Shown here: positions 31,816 through 42,726 of the stretch, one piece after another
Layout: the number at the start of each line of letters is the position of its first letter
Position numbering within the stretch: position 1 is the first letter of the stretch
Assembly (NCBI GenBank): GCA_023334545.1
Contig: JAADVB010000005.1
Location: 62,001 to 126,000 of the forward strand
Direction of reading: 5' to 3'
Source of the DNA: Salisapilia sapeloensis
Lineage: Eukaryota > Oomycota > Peronosporomycetes > Peronosporales > Salisapiliaceae
Length of the DNA stretch: 64,000 nucleotides
Program-made: the position numbers and the translations under genes
Notes under the pieces: model-generated
What the model saw: only the letters and a program-made list of their open reading frames with translations
Told to the model about the DNA's origin: nothing
Databases searched by the model: none

Positions 31816-33169
31816 ATGGGCTGCCGACACTCGAAACATGTATGCTTAGCTTATTGTCAACTTGGAAATATCGTCTTACAGGAAGTAGGTGGATGACACG
31901 GCGCATACACGGACCAAATTGTCGCCAAGTGGTGCAGTTCGTCGCAGTTGGGACCACCAGAATAACTCTCCGGACCCAAACAGCTTTGAAGAGCAGTACG
32001 AGCTCGGAAAAGCCATCGGATCGGGTACATTTAGCGTCGTCCGACTGGCTACACATAAACCCACTGGCCAACAGTATGCGATTAAGTGCATCAAGCGCAA
32101 GGGATTGTCGCCAGAAGACATTGAGGCCTTGACAACCGAAGTTGCCATCCTGAAACAAGTATGTCTTCTTATTTATAGAGCCAGAAGATAGATATGCTAA
32201 TCTCTATCTAGATGAATCATCCGAATATCATGATCTTGCATGATTTCTTTGCCGAAAAGGAATACTACTACTTGGTCACGGAGTTCATGGCGGGTGGTGA
32301 ACTCTTCGACCGGATCGTTGAAAAGGTATACACTCGCATGACGCCTAAAGGAAGCAAAAGCTAAGCATGGTACAGGTCTACTACAGTGAACGCGAAGCGA
32401 GAGACCTAGTCAAGCTATTGCTAGAGGCGATCAAGTATTGCCATGATGAAGACATTGTCCACCGGGATTTAAAACCGGAAAATCTGTTACTTACTTCGAA
32501 GGACGACGACGCATCGATTAAAATCGCAGACTTTGGCTTTGCCAAGAAGATCGAGTTCGATGGCGAGGGACTTGTGACGGCATGTGGAACGCCAGGGTAT
32601 GTTGCTCCTGAAATTATCAGTCAAGAGCCGTATGGCAAAGCAGTGGACATTTGGAGTATCGGAGTTATCACGTACATTCTTTTGTGTGGATACCCTCCAT
32701 TCCATGATGACAACCACCGAGCGTTATTCCGTAAGATTCGTACTGGTAAATTCGTCTACGATGAAGCATACTGGAGTCACGTATCGGACGATGCAAAAGA
32801 CTTGATCAATCAAATGCTCATAACGGATCCTACAAAGAGGTATGTCGAATGTAAATGAACCATAAAAAAGTTGCTCACGTGATAAATAGAGCAACGGCGG
32901 GTCAACTATTGGAGCACCGATGGATCACACGCTCGGAAGTGGCGACTGTCCAATTGACGAGCGCATTGGAGGAACTTAAGAGGTTTAACGCGCGTCGAAA
33001 ATTCAAGGCGGCCGTCGGCACGGTGCAAGCAACGATGAAGATGGCCAAGGTGCCAAGTCGAGCTTCCACGGATGCAAGACCTGTGGAGATAGAGGAAGAG
33101 AAGCAAGAGAGCGCAGAGAATATCGACTTGTACATACCAGAAGACGGGAAAGAGCATAGCAAGGAATAA
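31816..33169 (+). CDS. CaM-kinase-like Ser/Thr kinase with N-myristoylation start (5 exons)
   Basis: Exons 31816-31839, 31889-32158, 32212-32325, 32376-32839 and 32890-33169 give 383 aa. The short first exon encodes MGCRHSKH. Gly2 with Cys3 is a classic myristoylation/palmitoylation signal. The kinase domain (about 37-300) has IGSGTFSVV, AIKCIK (Lys), VHRDLKPENLLL, IADFGFAKK, YVAPEIIS and ADP-loop features of the CAMK group, including GGELFDRIVEK and GYPPFHDDNHRALFRKI. The post-kinase region (LEELKRFNARRKFKAAVGT) fits the CaMKI/DAPK autoinhibitory/calmodulin-binding helix. An acidic tail follows. A membrane-bound calcium-responsive kinase is inferred. The E2 acceptor was chosen over a nearer one because that one leads to a stop. 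Confidence 0.85.
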
Positions 33170-33334
33170 ATACATTTCGCTTCATTTCATTCTGTCATGG
33201 AACTGAGACGATACCAATGGGTACATAAACCCTGCAAGTTGAAGTAGAGGTGATTTGTTAAGACAGACAGTCATGCACACACCTCGTTAGGCGAGTACGT
33301 GCTATACGAGTATCTTTGTACCCACGAGTTGAGC

Positions 33335-34313
33335 ATGGCAGATGTGCATGCACATATACAACGACAGTTATCGTCGAAAGATAAAGGTCGGCGAGCTCAT
33401 GAACGATACGTCGTTCGATGCTTTGCACCGCATTTGACGAACAAGACGTTGCGTCAACAAGAGCAGCGATATGCACTTGTGAAACTCCTTCGTGTCCTTT
33501 TGGCACTGGTACTTCCAACAGTAGCAGTGCTGTATCTAAGGCAGTGGAAAGTATCACGATATCCTGGAGAAATACCGATATATGTCTTCGCTGCATCCAT
33601 CTCACTCGTCCAGCTCGTCAATGTTATGGCAAGGATGTCTGACTATCCTACTTGTATCTCTAGTTTCTCATTCATTTCTATAGCATCGACATTTCATTCT
33701 ATGGCCAGAAGGTCGTCGGATGCGTGGGATCTACTGGCAAGAGGTATTTTACTCGTCTTGTTCGAACTTCCAATTCCTTTATCCGTGTGGTAGATTGAAA
33801 TGGCCGAGGATGCGTATGATCTAAAGATTCTAGGATACTACCACCGCAAGATTGCTCACTTTGTTGGACATTTCCCACCATCAATGACGTCACCTGACAT
33901 TCAGCACTACTATCATCGTCGTGCAGCTTTACAAATCTTCATTTTCTCCTTTGCGTACTGCATTGCCATGTCATTGATGCTTGCTGCAACGCCAAAAACC
34001 TCTACCAAGGTTTGGATTTTGTATGCCTTTAGCGTCGGAAGTGCTTTCATCGTCTGCCGTTACGTCAAAATGGTGGCAGTCGAACTACCTCAAGTCCTCG
34101 CCCTTCGTCTCCATCCACAAGTAACATATATGCTAACGAGAACGATTGCAATCCATATTCACTTTGCATGTGTAGTTCATTGTGAATTTGGATGAAGAAG
34201 CTGCTGCAGAGATTCCACTCGCTAGACCAGTCACAACGTATGGAAATGTAGGAACGGATAACTCGATGACGGATGAGAGGAGAAATGCTTCGGCACCAGT
34301 ACTCCATCCATAG
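33335..34313 (+). CDS. Multi-pass membrane protein, unknown function (4 exons)
   Basis: Exons 33335-33622, 33684-33743, 33794-34120 and 34176-34313 give 270 aa. Hydrophobic helices: about 52-68 (LLRVLLALVLPTVAVLYL), about 78-95 (IPIYVFAASISLVQLV), about 155-175 (LQIFIFSFAYCIAMSLML) and about 185-200 (VWILYAFSVGSAFIV). The N-terminal domain is basic. The last exon is an acidic-then-Ser tail (NLDEEAAAEIPLARP). The first intron (33623-33683) has an unusual GTTATG donor, chosen because it alone links the frames; this border is the weakest point. No family recognised. Confidence 0.62.
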
Positions 34314-34666
34314 TAACCTGGCGCCTAATCAAGCTTTGCGTTCATTTGCTTTCGCCTATCATCCCACTTGTCTTTGCTATAAATACATGTAGTAATTAGA
34401 TAAGAGGACGAAACATAATATAAAATTACATTTTATTGTATATGTATAGTAAACAGAGGATGTGTTTTTATACAACACAACTTGGCGCCACAATTCTAAG
34501 TTCCATACTATCGTAGCGCGTTTTCCGGTGCACATCGTCCTAGACTGCATTTAACATCACTCTGCAGCTCTCTTATACTTCCCATCAATAGTGTCGTTGC
34601 CTTTGCATCATTGCTAGTCTCAATATTGCACTACTACGACTATAGTAGTCTTTCAAGCAGTAATCG
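34314..34666. other. Intergenic, nothing recognised
   Basis: AT-rich spacer between the membrane-protein gene and RMI1. No RNA gene or conserved protein seen. Confidence 0.5.
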
Positions 34667-36099
34667 ATGGCAGGAGTGCATGACGAGCAGGTGCCATATG
34701 AAGGAATAAAGCCTGAATGGGTGGAAGAAATGCGCCAAGCATATGCGTCAACCAACCAGTCTTCCACAGGATTTTTAAATTATATATTTGGCGTTCTTCT
34801 TACGGAAGACTTGCAAGTTAGCTCCCGCCCGATGCTACCAGACACAGTCGATGAGATGCATGAAAAGCGATTGGAAGGAAGATGCATCCTTCAAGTATGT
34901 ACATATATAGTATAGCTGATGCATGTACGCATACGAATTATCATGAATTAGATTGTTGATATTGTGAACATTGGAGCAACTCACGAGCATCGAACGGAGA
35001 ATACACGAGGACCGACACGGACACTAAAGATGAGCCTCACCGATGGCTATCAACTAGTCTATGGCTTTGAGTACCAATGGATGCAAGATTTTAGCGTCGA
35101 TACTCCACGAGGAGCCAAAGTAAGTATCTCCATTTTCTGGTGATATTGAATAAGATGCTTAACTGTTTTGCATAGGTTGTCGTACAGGATGTGGATGTAC
35201 GTCATGGTCTTCTTCTTCTCACTCCCCACAACTGCAATCTACTAGGCCATTCTGGTAATGAGTCTCTTGAACAGCCAGTGAAGAGTCGACGACAGAACAA
35301 ACGCAACGGCGTGAACAATGACGTCGATGCATATTCCTCTGCCTTGCGCTCGAGAGACGCCATCATGGAGCATAAAGGCACACCCGAGAAACCTCCAGAG
35401 CCATCCAAAGTGGTAGCTCCTGCACCTGTTAAACGCAAAACCGTCAGCACACCACCACGCACCGCTGCAGACTTGATAACCAGGTCTTCTAAACCCCAAG
35501 CACCAGTCACACAGGCCCCAGCCAAAGACCGTCCAAAGGATCCATACGTCGACTTACTATCCAGTGATGAAAATACTAGTCTAAAGACCAATTCAGCAGT
35601 GCATCACCACTCGAATGGCCAAACATCTCAGGATCCGAAAAGCAGAAAACGATCTCGACCATCGTCCTCCGTCTTTACGCACGAACCTTTTATCTACTTT
35701 CAAACTTCCCTTCCGAACATGTCGGTATCCTCCATGGCTCCAAATCAAGTCGTACATATACGAGCACTCTTACAGTCCGTCACGAATTTTCAATTCGATA
35801 CAGGCGAATACAATCTACAAGTGCAAATAGAAGACTGCACGAGTCTACAGCCGGCGTTAGTGGAGCCAGCGTATGTAGGTGACTTGATGGGCGTCACATG
35901 TCCCGAATTCCTACGTACGATGCAACAGAACCAGACGTTGGCATATCGCTGGATCGCTCGTATGCAGTCGAAGCTGATGAATCTAGAAGGTGTGATGACG
36001 CTCAAGTGGGGAGAGACAGGATGGACACTCTTGAGCTGCCGAGAGATGTCGCATGCAGACGCGACGTCTTTGTTAGAACGTGTGAAGCGGTATAAGTAG
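34667..36099 (+). CDS. RMI1: RecQ-mediated genome instability protein 1 (3 exons)
   Basis: OB-fold scaffold of the BLM/Sgs1-TopoIII-RMI1 dissolvasome, which resolves double Holliday junctions. Exons 34667-34894, 34952-35119 and 35176-36099 (introns 57 and 56 nt) give 439 aa. The N-terminal helical part (IKPEWVEEMRQAYAS) leads into the DUF1767/OB region. TRTLKMSLTDGYQLVYGFEY is followed after splicing by VVVQDVDVRHGLLLLTPHNCNLLGH, the family's best-conserved block. The middle (about 190-280) is a disordered basic/Pro/Ser linker. A C-terminal second OB-like domain follows (about 295-430; YFQTSLPNMSV, LVEPAYVGDLMGVTCPEFL). It converges on the methyltransferase gene, 11 nt between stops. Confidence 0.88.
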
Positions 36100-36110
36100 A
36101 AAATGAACGT

Positions 36111-37411
36111 CTATTTGGATTGAAAGAGCACGGACACAATGTCCTCTTGATTCCATTCGATGTCACATGGAAGAGAGATGGAACGAGGACTTTCGTTCGG
36201 TATACCGACGAGAATGTCGTTCTTGGGTGTTGCATGCGCTGGATGCATGACAAAGAGGTGGGTTCTATAGTCTGCTTCAAAAGCTCTTTGGCTCCGATCT
36301 CCTTCCAACATTGTTTTGCACGCTCGGCGGTGGCGATGGACGTCAGCGGAGTAATCTGGGGACACGCCATGGCCAAAGTCAGCAGCCTTGGCGAGTACTT
36401 CGAACTCTGGGCGAGAGTAGAGAGACGATAGGTGGGAAGACCGAGGGTAGGATAGATCGCTGAGCTTGACTTTTCCAACGCAGCATGGCGCCATTACGTA
36501 GGATGCTCTTGCGTCAAGACATTTCTGTATGGCCATATCTGTCGCCTTTGATAGAAGACGTTAGTAGCTGCCATTGGTACAAATTAGAACTTGGTGGCGT
36601 TACCTCGCCACAAGCGTGGAGTGCGATGCCGACGTCGAATGGAGAAGTATAGTCTAAAGGTATCGCAATTAGAAGCTGAAAATAAATAGAGTACTTAACG
36701 ACATGGAATACCATCGACAAAGCCACTGAAGATTTCCACGTTGATCAAGTTGGCTGCTGCAATGCGTTCACGTCCTAATGATAGTGATAAGTTGCCTGGA
36801 TTATAGTCATACTATAGATTGGAGACCGTACCTATTGCAAGAGAAGGCTCCTTCTTATCTAGTAGAACGAAATGGCATTGTGGGAAGAGGTAGGCAAGAG
36901 GCAGAGCGACGTAGCCCGAGCCAGCGCAGAACTCGACGACGACATCTCCAGGTCTGGTAGTTAACAATTAGGGATTTGCATGGACGTAGTATATTGGCTT
37001 GATTTTGTACCGGAGAATCTTCTGCAGGAATATTATCAGGTTTTCTACTTGCAGTTGCTTGTTGAGCGCTCGAGTAGTGTTGAGATGTCCTCCTGACGGA
37101 TGGAGGCATACAGGCAAATCTTTCCACTGCAGGGCAGGTTGCTCATTCTCTTTTATCTCGGGGTTGTGGATGCAATGCAATGGGTTGCAACGATAGCCTT
37201 GCAATACTTGATCATGCTGCAATCGAGCCAATAGCTCCTCAAACCATCGCTTGTCCTGGACTGACGACGACAAGATGCCCCGTTTGACACGCTTGCGATG
37301 CCTCCTGGAAGCTGTATGCTCCACTGGTTGACACGCATTGTCTAGAGGTTTTGAAGTCGACGCGAAGCTGTCCCACGTCCCCCATGTTAAAGACGATAGT
37401 ACTCCATTCAT
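36111..37411 (-). CDS. GSTCD-like class I methyltransferase (5 exons)
   Basis: Exons 37411-37011, 36953-36832, 36774-36703, 36653-36604 and 36545-36111 give 359 aa. The N-terminal region has WKDLPVCLHPSGGHLNTT and QVENLIIFLQK, matching the segment before the methyltransferase domain of GSTCD. The SAM-binding motif I is VVEFCAGSGYVALPLA, followed by FVLLDKK (motif II). The family block is FDVGIALHACG, then ATDMAIQKCLDARASYVMAPCCVGK. The N-terminal GST half of animal GSTCD is absent. The substrate is unknown; the CC motif is shared with a tRNA/RNA methyltransferase-like clade. Two donors (GTCGTT, GTACGG) are weak but are the only ones keeping frame. Confidence 0.82.
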
Positions 37412-37812
37412 TTTGTCGTGTAAACTGGTCGAGTTATTACACCTCCGTTTGGGATAGAGTTTTCATCTTCGGTTTTCTATAGGCGCAAAATCGCGTGTTT
37501 GGACGGGGTTCTTATTCATGTTTCTGCGTGTTCGAATTTCTTTCTCGTGGAATATATATCTAATATCGGAGGTTCACATACGAACGCTCTTCTTGCGCAA
37601 CTTTCCCTCATCATTGTACTCCAACGTGCTACACAATACCGAATTAATCTCTTTTATCCATGCCTATACGTTTCAATAAGCGTCTAGCCAGCGCGTCCGT
37701 ACATTCCGCCAACTGACAAAATGTATTGACATCATTCATTGGAGCCACCACACACATCTTCTTCCGTTTGATTGGCTGAAATTCACCAGTGGCTGTCAAC
37801 CTCCGTGCTTCC
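37412..37812. other. Upstream region of SAM synthetase
   Basis: Divergent spacer. It contains a CCAAT box in reverse orientation (ATTGG) near 37771 and the core promoter described separately. No gene seen. Confidence 0.45.
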
Positions 37813-37828
37813 GCTCATTTTCAAATTC
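37813..37828 (+). promoter_or_regulatory. Oomycete core promoter (initiator plus flanking element)
   Basis: GCTCATTTTCAAATTC matches the oomycete 16-19-nt core promoter: the initiator YCATTYY followed by the FPR element CAWTTT. It sits about 65 nt upstream of the SAM synthetase ATG, a normal 5'UTR distance, so transcription likely starts within it. Confidence 0.75.
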
Positions 37829-37879
37829 GCGCCGAAGACCTCAAGTTGATCTTTCTCGACCATCCGCATTGCCTATAAA

Positions 37880-39043
37880 ATGTCGACCGACCGCTCGTTC
37901 TTGTTCACGTCTGAGAGTGTCAACGAAGGACACCCGGACAAGCTCTGTGACCAGATCTCGGACGCCGTCTTGGATGCCTGCATCGCCGAGGACCCCAACT
38001 CCCGCGTTGCTTGCGAAACGTGCGCCAAGACCGGCATGGTCATGATCTTCGGTGAAATCACCACCAAGGCCGTTGTCAACTACGAGAACGTCGTGCGCGA
38101 GACCATCAAGCAGATCGGTTACGACGACCCGGCTAAGGGCCTTGACTACAAGACGGTCAACGTCATTGTCGCCATTGAGCAGCAGTCCCCGGACATTGCC
38201 CAGTCTGTCGACTCGCAAGCCCCTGAAGACACTGGTGCTGGTGACCAGGGTATCATGTTCGGTTACGCCACGGACGAAACCCCGGAGCTTATGCCGCTCT
38301 CCCACGTCCTTGCCACGCAGCTCGGCCACAAGCTTACGGAGGTTCGTAAGAATGGTACGCTTGACTGGGTCCGCCCGGACGGTAAGACGCAGGTTACGGT
38401 CGAGTACAAGCAGGTGGATGGCCGTATGGTCCCCCAGCGTGTGCACACGCTTGTGATTTCCACCCAGCACAACGACGATGTGTCTAACGAGAAGATTGCG
38501 TCGGACTTGATGACGCACGTCATTAAGACGGTTGTCCCGGCTAAGTACCTCGACGACAACACGGTCTACCACTTGAACCCGTCTGGTCGCTTCGTCATTG
38601 GTGGCCCGCACGGAGACGCCGGTCTTACTGGCCGTAAGATCATCATCGACACGTACGGTGGATGGGGTGCCCACGGTGGCGGAGCCTTCTCTGGCAAGGA
38701 CACCACCAAGGTCGATCGATCTGCCGCGTACGCTGCCCGTTGGGTCGCCAAGTCTCTTGTTGCCCAGGGTTACTGCCACCGTGTGCTAGTCCAGCTGTCG
38801 TACGCTATTGGTGTTCCGCACCCGTTGAGCGTACACGTTGACACGTACGGCACCGCCAAGGAAGGCACGTCGGACGAGAAGATTGTTGAGCTTGTCAAGA
38901 ACAACTTCGACCTCCGCCCTGGTGTCCTCCAGCGCGACCTGAACTTGAAGAGGCCGGTGATGCAGAAGACTGCTGCGTACGGTCACTTTGGCCGTGACGA
39001 CCCGGACTTCACGTGGGAGACGGTCAAGGAACTCAAGGCCTAA
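37880..39043 (+). CDS. S-adenosylmethionine synthetase
   Basis: Makes SAM from methionine and ATP. Single exon, 387 aa (family about 385-395). All signatures are present: [20 protein letters not shown] (ATP/Mg binding), [34 protein letters not shown], and [19 protein letters not shown], the P-loop-like signature. The C-terminus ends [11 protein letters not shown]. Codon use is much more G/C-ending and uniform than in neighbouring genes, as expected for a very highly expressed gene. That bias also creates a 312-codon open frame on the opposite strand, which I treat as an artefact. It has a perfect oomycete core promoter just upstream. Confidence 0.97.
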   Translation: MSTDRSFLFTSESVNEGHPDKLCDQISDAVLDACIAEDPNSRVACETCAKTGMVMIFGEITTKAVVNYENVVRETIKQIGYDDPAKGLDYKTVNVIVAIEQQSPDIAQSVDSQAPEDTGAGDQGIMFGYATDETPELMPLSHVLATQLGHKLTEVRKNGTLDWVRPDGKTQVTVEYKQVDGRMVPQRVHTLVISTQHNDDVSNEKIASDLMTHVIKTVVPAKYLDDNTVYHLNPSGRFVIGGPHGDAGLTGRKIIIDTYGGWGAHGGGAFSGKDTTKVDRSAAYAARWVAKSLVAQGYCHRVLVQLSYAIGVPHPLSVHVDTYGTAKEGTSDEKIVELVKNNFDLRPGVLQRDLNLKRPVMQKTAAYGHFGRDDPDFTWETVKELKA

Positions 39044-39387
39044 ACGTAGTTGTATGGCTTATGGGGGAATCGTCTCGAAGACTGCTTGGGTGGCATCGTA
39101 GTTTGTTTTTGTCTGAACTATTTCAATTTCATAGGAGAAGAGGTCGATGAGTAGCTACCGACATGATTTGTGTCGCGTGGTTCCTCATGGCAGTAGAGTT
39201 TTTGTAGCTCTATTTGGGATCGGAGCGCTTGCGTGCAATCTCCCGTTCCACACTCAAGAATGAAATTCCCCCTTTTATCATCAATTCTTTTGTTTCCTTG
39301 TCCTTTGCTTTGTCTTTTCTTTGTCTCGTCTTGATAGTTTGATAAACATCATGGGTGAATCAGAAAATCTTTGGATTTGTATTGGAA
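39044..39387. other. Intergenic, SAM synthetase 3' region and Vps39/Vps3 promoter
   Basis: Pyrimidine-rich tract (TTTGCTTTGTCTTTTC) around 39304-39325 precedes the next gene. Nothing else recognised. Confidence 0.45.
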
Positions 39388-42300
39388 ATGGCATCAAGTA
39401 AGGCGTATGACGTCTTGCGTGTCGAGACGGACCGCGCCATGAAGCGACCGTCGCAAGTGGTCGGTATACACTCGAGCCATCATCCTACGACCGGTCTTTC
39501 ACGTTCGCCGCTTACATTTTATATTGCTTCGTCGGACAATTCGGTGCACTCGTATGCTCCCTCTTCCGGGTCGCTCACAGAGCTCACTTTCTGGCGTTGG
39601 CACCAATCGTATCCGTCTATTGGTAGCCACATCCACGTATTAAACTCTTGGGGTGTGCTCCTAGCTATCAACACTGGACGTATCGTAGCTCTTGCACTCC
39701 CACTGCATCACAATCCAAGCGTCGAAGGTGGTCAGCGGTCTCGAGACTTATCTGGGAGAAATCATATTAGCACCACCAATTCATCCGGGTCATCTGCTTC
39801 TTCTGTCATTAGTCGACGTCGACGGAGTACCCAGCCTGCAACAAGAGGTGCTGAGCCAAAGACAGTCGTGGAATTTGCAAAAGATATCCAAATATTAACT
39901 GCAGATGAAGAAAATGGCATTGCCTGTGCCGTGTCCAAACAATCCGAGCTATTTGTATTCCACTGGTCATCCCGTCGTCTACGTCTAGAACTGCATACTA
40001 AAGTATCTCTTCAAGACATGTATAAGGACTTGTTGCCAGTAACGCGCCTTCTTGTCATCGACGATCGGTACCTGTGTCTCGTCTTCCAACACGAATGGAA
40101 AATTGTGGACATGGAGAACGGAGAGGCAGTTATATCAGTGTTTCCAGGTGAAGGCAACAAGGACGAAATGAAGGATCTAGAAAAGATAGATGGAAACATC
40201 TATTGTACGACGCCACTTCCTTCCGGTGCTGCACGATGCGCATACTCTCACACGTCCACCGACCGTGCATCTCCATGGATGGATGGCGACGACATACAGC
40301 GAAAGGATGTGTTTATTGCTAATACGAAAGAAGCAGTCGTCCTCTCCTTAATCTACACGGACGAGCATCCGGATGACTCTAACGCATTCAACCGTTTCGC
40401 CACCAACTCCAACGTTCGTGTGAAAGTCTCGAAAGTCCTCGAGTATAACGAGCCTCCTCGTCATGCTTTCGTCCATACCCCTTACCTCCTTCTCGACTTT
40501 CGTTCCTGCGTCCGAGTGTACAGCCTCGGGAGTATGGCTCAAGTCCAAGAGGTGTCCATCAGCTCTCTCTACGGTGGCGTACCAGCCGTCCCATTGGACT
40601 CAACTACGACTTCAGTCATATCCGACACAGCATCCGTCCGTTCATCGCTTTCAGCAAAAGCTCCCACGTCCGAGATGGAGCTACCACCATCCTTTTTCAC
40701 CATCTCTCCATCTACCACACTTCACATGCTCCAGATGCAACCACTTCCATCTATAGTCGAGAAAGCGCGTCAGGAAAATCGATTGGAGGAAGCAGTGTCG
40801 ATATGTGAACTATGTCCATCTCATAGTGGTGTCTCACCCATCGAGAAGCAAGTGCTCTATTCTCAATACGCAAATGATGTTTTTCATAAGAAACAGGACT
40901 ATCCACTCGCCATGCGCTTCTTTCGTCAAAGCCAAACACCTATTGAGACGGTGCTGGAGCTATATCCTCGTGAGCTACTTCCTCGATCATTGGATGTAAA
41001 GGAAGACCACACGTGTGAATTAGATGGAGAGGAGCTCGTAGCTAGTCTCTTGGCGCTTGTTACATTCCTTCAGAAACATAAACGTAGCAGTGGTAGCATG
41101 CAGGAAGATGATACTTCAGCATTCACAGCAACGTCGGACAATGAGAATATAATCGAGGATGAATCAACGTCGGAAGTGGCGATCATCGATACAGTACTCA
41201 TGAAAGTGCTGGTGGCTCTATCGGAGAAGCCAGAGCTACAGCGTAGTGCAGAGGAAGAGCTGAAAGCTCTCGTGACTGCACCCAACCTGTGTGACGTCAG
41301 TGAGACGGAGCTTTATCTTCTCTCACACCACTTGGATGAAGCTCTACTAGCCTTTTACGCTACTCGACACTTGCATCAGAAAGCGTTGGAGTTACTGGAG
41401 GATAAACATCGATGTGCCATATCAGAGGAAGATACTAGGAAAGCTCACCAGCTTCAGATTCAAATTGCCGAGTACTTGCAATCTCTCGATCGACATGAAA
41501 CGGAACTTATATGTGCCTTCTCTCGAGGTATCATCGCTACAAACCCACCGCTTGGTCTTTCCATCTTTACACAACGAAAGATTCCATTCGCAGAAGATGA
41601 TATGGAACCAAGCGATATCCTAGAGCACTTGAAAACATGCTCGATCGAGGCGACAGAAGATGTAGATGACAAGCATTCGATGCATCGACTACCTCTTATA
41701 AACAGTCGGTACCTTGCCATCGAGTACTTGCTCCAACTAATCGTCAGTCGCCAGCGTCTCCTGCCCGTATCCATGCATGATGAAGCCGTCTACCTCCTTC
41801 TAGACGCGATTAAAAGCAAAACTAAAAAGGATCCAAGCATCAAACTAACACCTCGAGTATCCGATCAAACAGGTCTTCTCGGTATCTTACGCAGAAGACT
41901 GCTTCAGTTGATGGAACTACCGTCAGCTGCCTACCGTCCAGAACGGATGCTGGCAGGAAGTCCGGCTTCTATGGTCGACGAGCGTGCTGCTCTCCTCTCT
42001 CGACTCGGCCGTCATGATGAAGTGCTGGAGTTATATGCTATCGGTATGCAGGACGCGTCGTTGGCGGAAGCCTACTGCAATCGGTGCTTTGAAACGAACA
42101 CGACAGATGCGTCCGTGTACTCAACGCTGCTTCGACTGTACCTCGCTCCAAGCTCTTCAGTGGGGAATAAAGTCGGGGAAGCAGTTGCTCTCTTGAACAA
42201 GTATGCGGATCGGATCGATGTGTCAACGGCGCTGGAGCTGATTCCGTCAGACGAAGTTTCATTGCAAGCGTTGTTAGCGTTCTTTAAGAGAGTACTGGAG

Positions 42301-42525
42301 ACACAGGTAGAGCGACATCGAAACGGCCAAGTGCGAGTCCAACTGGCGAAAATGGGCAACTTTAAAGTTCGACAGCAATTGGCTGCGAAGAGAAAGCAGA
42401 GCGTGACGATTTGGACATCGCAAGCGTGTCATCGGTGTGGCGATCGACTGGGCACTGGAACGTTCGTACGGATGCCGAATGGAACACTGCTGCATTATGG
42501 ATGTCGACCAGGAGCGTACGAGTAA
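39388..42525 (+). CDS. Vps39/Vps3-family tethering subunit (CNH + clathrin-like repeats)
   Basis: Single exon, 1045 aa from ATG 39388; the codon 33 nt upstream in frame is only a GTG. It carries an N-terminal CNH beta-propeller (about 10-370) and a helical solenoid (about 400-960). VEKARQENRLEEAVSICELC is the characteristic start of the Vps39 helical domain. The end is a C-terminal treble-clef zinc motif (ACHRCGDRLGTGTFVRMPNG, then HYGC). The family includes Vps39/Vam6 (HOPS) and Vps3/TGFBRAP1 (CORVET), Rab effectors that tether endosomes and vacuoles. The sequence alone does not separate the two; LL-rich repeats and length fit either. Confidence 0.85.
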   Translation: MASSKAYDVLRVETDRAMKRPSQVVGIHSSHHPTTGLSRSPLTFYIASSDNSVHSYAPSSGSLTELTFWRWHQSYPSIGSHIHVLNSWGVLLAINTGRIVALALPLHHNPSVEGGQRSRDLSGRNHISTTNSSGSSASSVISRRRRSTQPATRGAEPKTVVEFAKDIQILTADEENGIACAVSKQSELFVFHWSSRRLRLELHTKVSLQDMYKDLLPVTRLLVIDDRYLCLVFQHEWKIVDMENGEAVISVFPGEGNKDEMKDLEKIDGNIYCTTPLPSGAARCAYSHTSTDRASPWMDGDDIQRKDVFIANTKEAVVLSLIYTDEHPDDSNAFNRFATNSNVRVKVSKVLEYNEPPRHAFVHTPYLLLDFRSCVRVYSLGSMAQVQEVSISSLYGGVPAVPLDSTTTSVISDTASVRSSLSAKAPTSEMELPPSFFTISPSTTLHMLQMQPLPSIVEKARQENRLEEAVSICELCPSHSGVSPIEKQVLYSQYANDVFHKKQDYPLAMRFFRQSQTPIETVLELYPRELLPRSLDVKEDHTCELDGEELVASLLALVTFLQKHKRSSGSMQEDDTSAFTATSDNENIIEDESTSEVAIIDTVLMKVLVALSEKPELQRSAEEELKALVTAPNLCDVSETELYLLSHHLDEALLAFYATRHLHQKALELLEDKHRCAISEEDTRKAHQLQIQIAEYLQSLDRHETELICAFSRGIIATNPPLGLSIFTQRKIPFAEDDMEPSDILEHLKTCSIEATEDVDDKHSMHRLPLINSRYLAIEYLLQLIVSRQRLLPVSMHDEAVYLLLDAIKSKTKKDPSIKLTPRVSDQTGLLGILRRRLLQLMELPSAAYRPERMLAGSPASMVDERAALLSRLGRHDEVLELYAIGMQDASLAEAYCNRCFETNTTDASVYSTLLRLYLAPSSSVGNKVGEAVALLNKYADRIDVSTALELIPSDEVSLQALLAFFKRVLETQVERHRNGQVRVQLAKMGNFKVRQQLAAKRKQSVTIWTSQACHRCGDRLGTGTFVRMPNGTLLHYGCRPGAYE

Positions 42526-42726
42526 GGCAAGTGAATATGAAAGGAGGCATTGTAGTTGATAAACGTGGGCATTTGAATGTATATTTGTGGTTTAATACAA
42601 ACTCGAGTCCAGATCAAATATTTCTAACAAGATTTCCAACATTTTACTTTAATGCCGAAAATATAAAACAAACCAGTCGGATCAATTCGAGAATAGAATA
42701 TAGGGGCTGCTAGCATATAGCAAATC

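Noticed and set aside
38052-38456. Arg/Ser-rich 134-codon frame inside SAM synthetase
   Set aside because: Out-of-frame shadow of the enzyme on the same strand; low-complexity composition.
37841-38779. 312-codon open frame antisense to SAM synthetase
   Set aside because: Arg/Val-rich, family-less product; explained by strong GC-ending codon bias of the sense gene.
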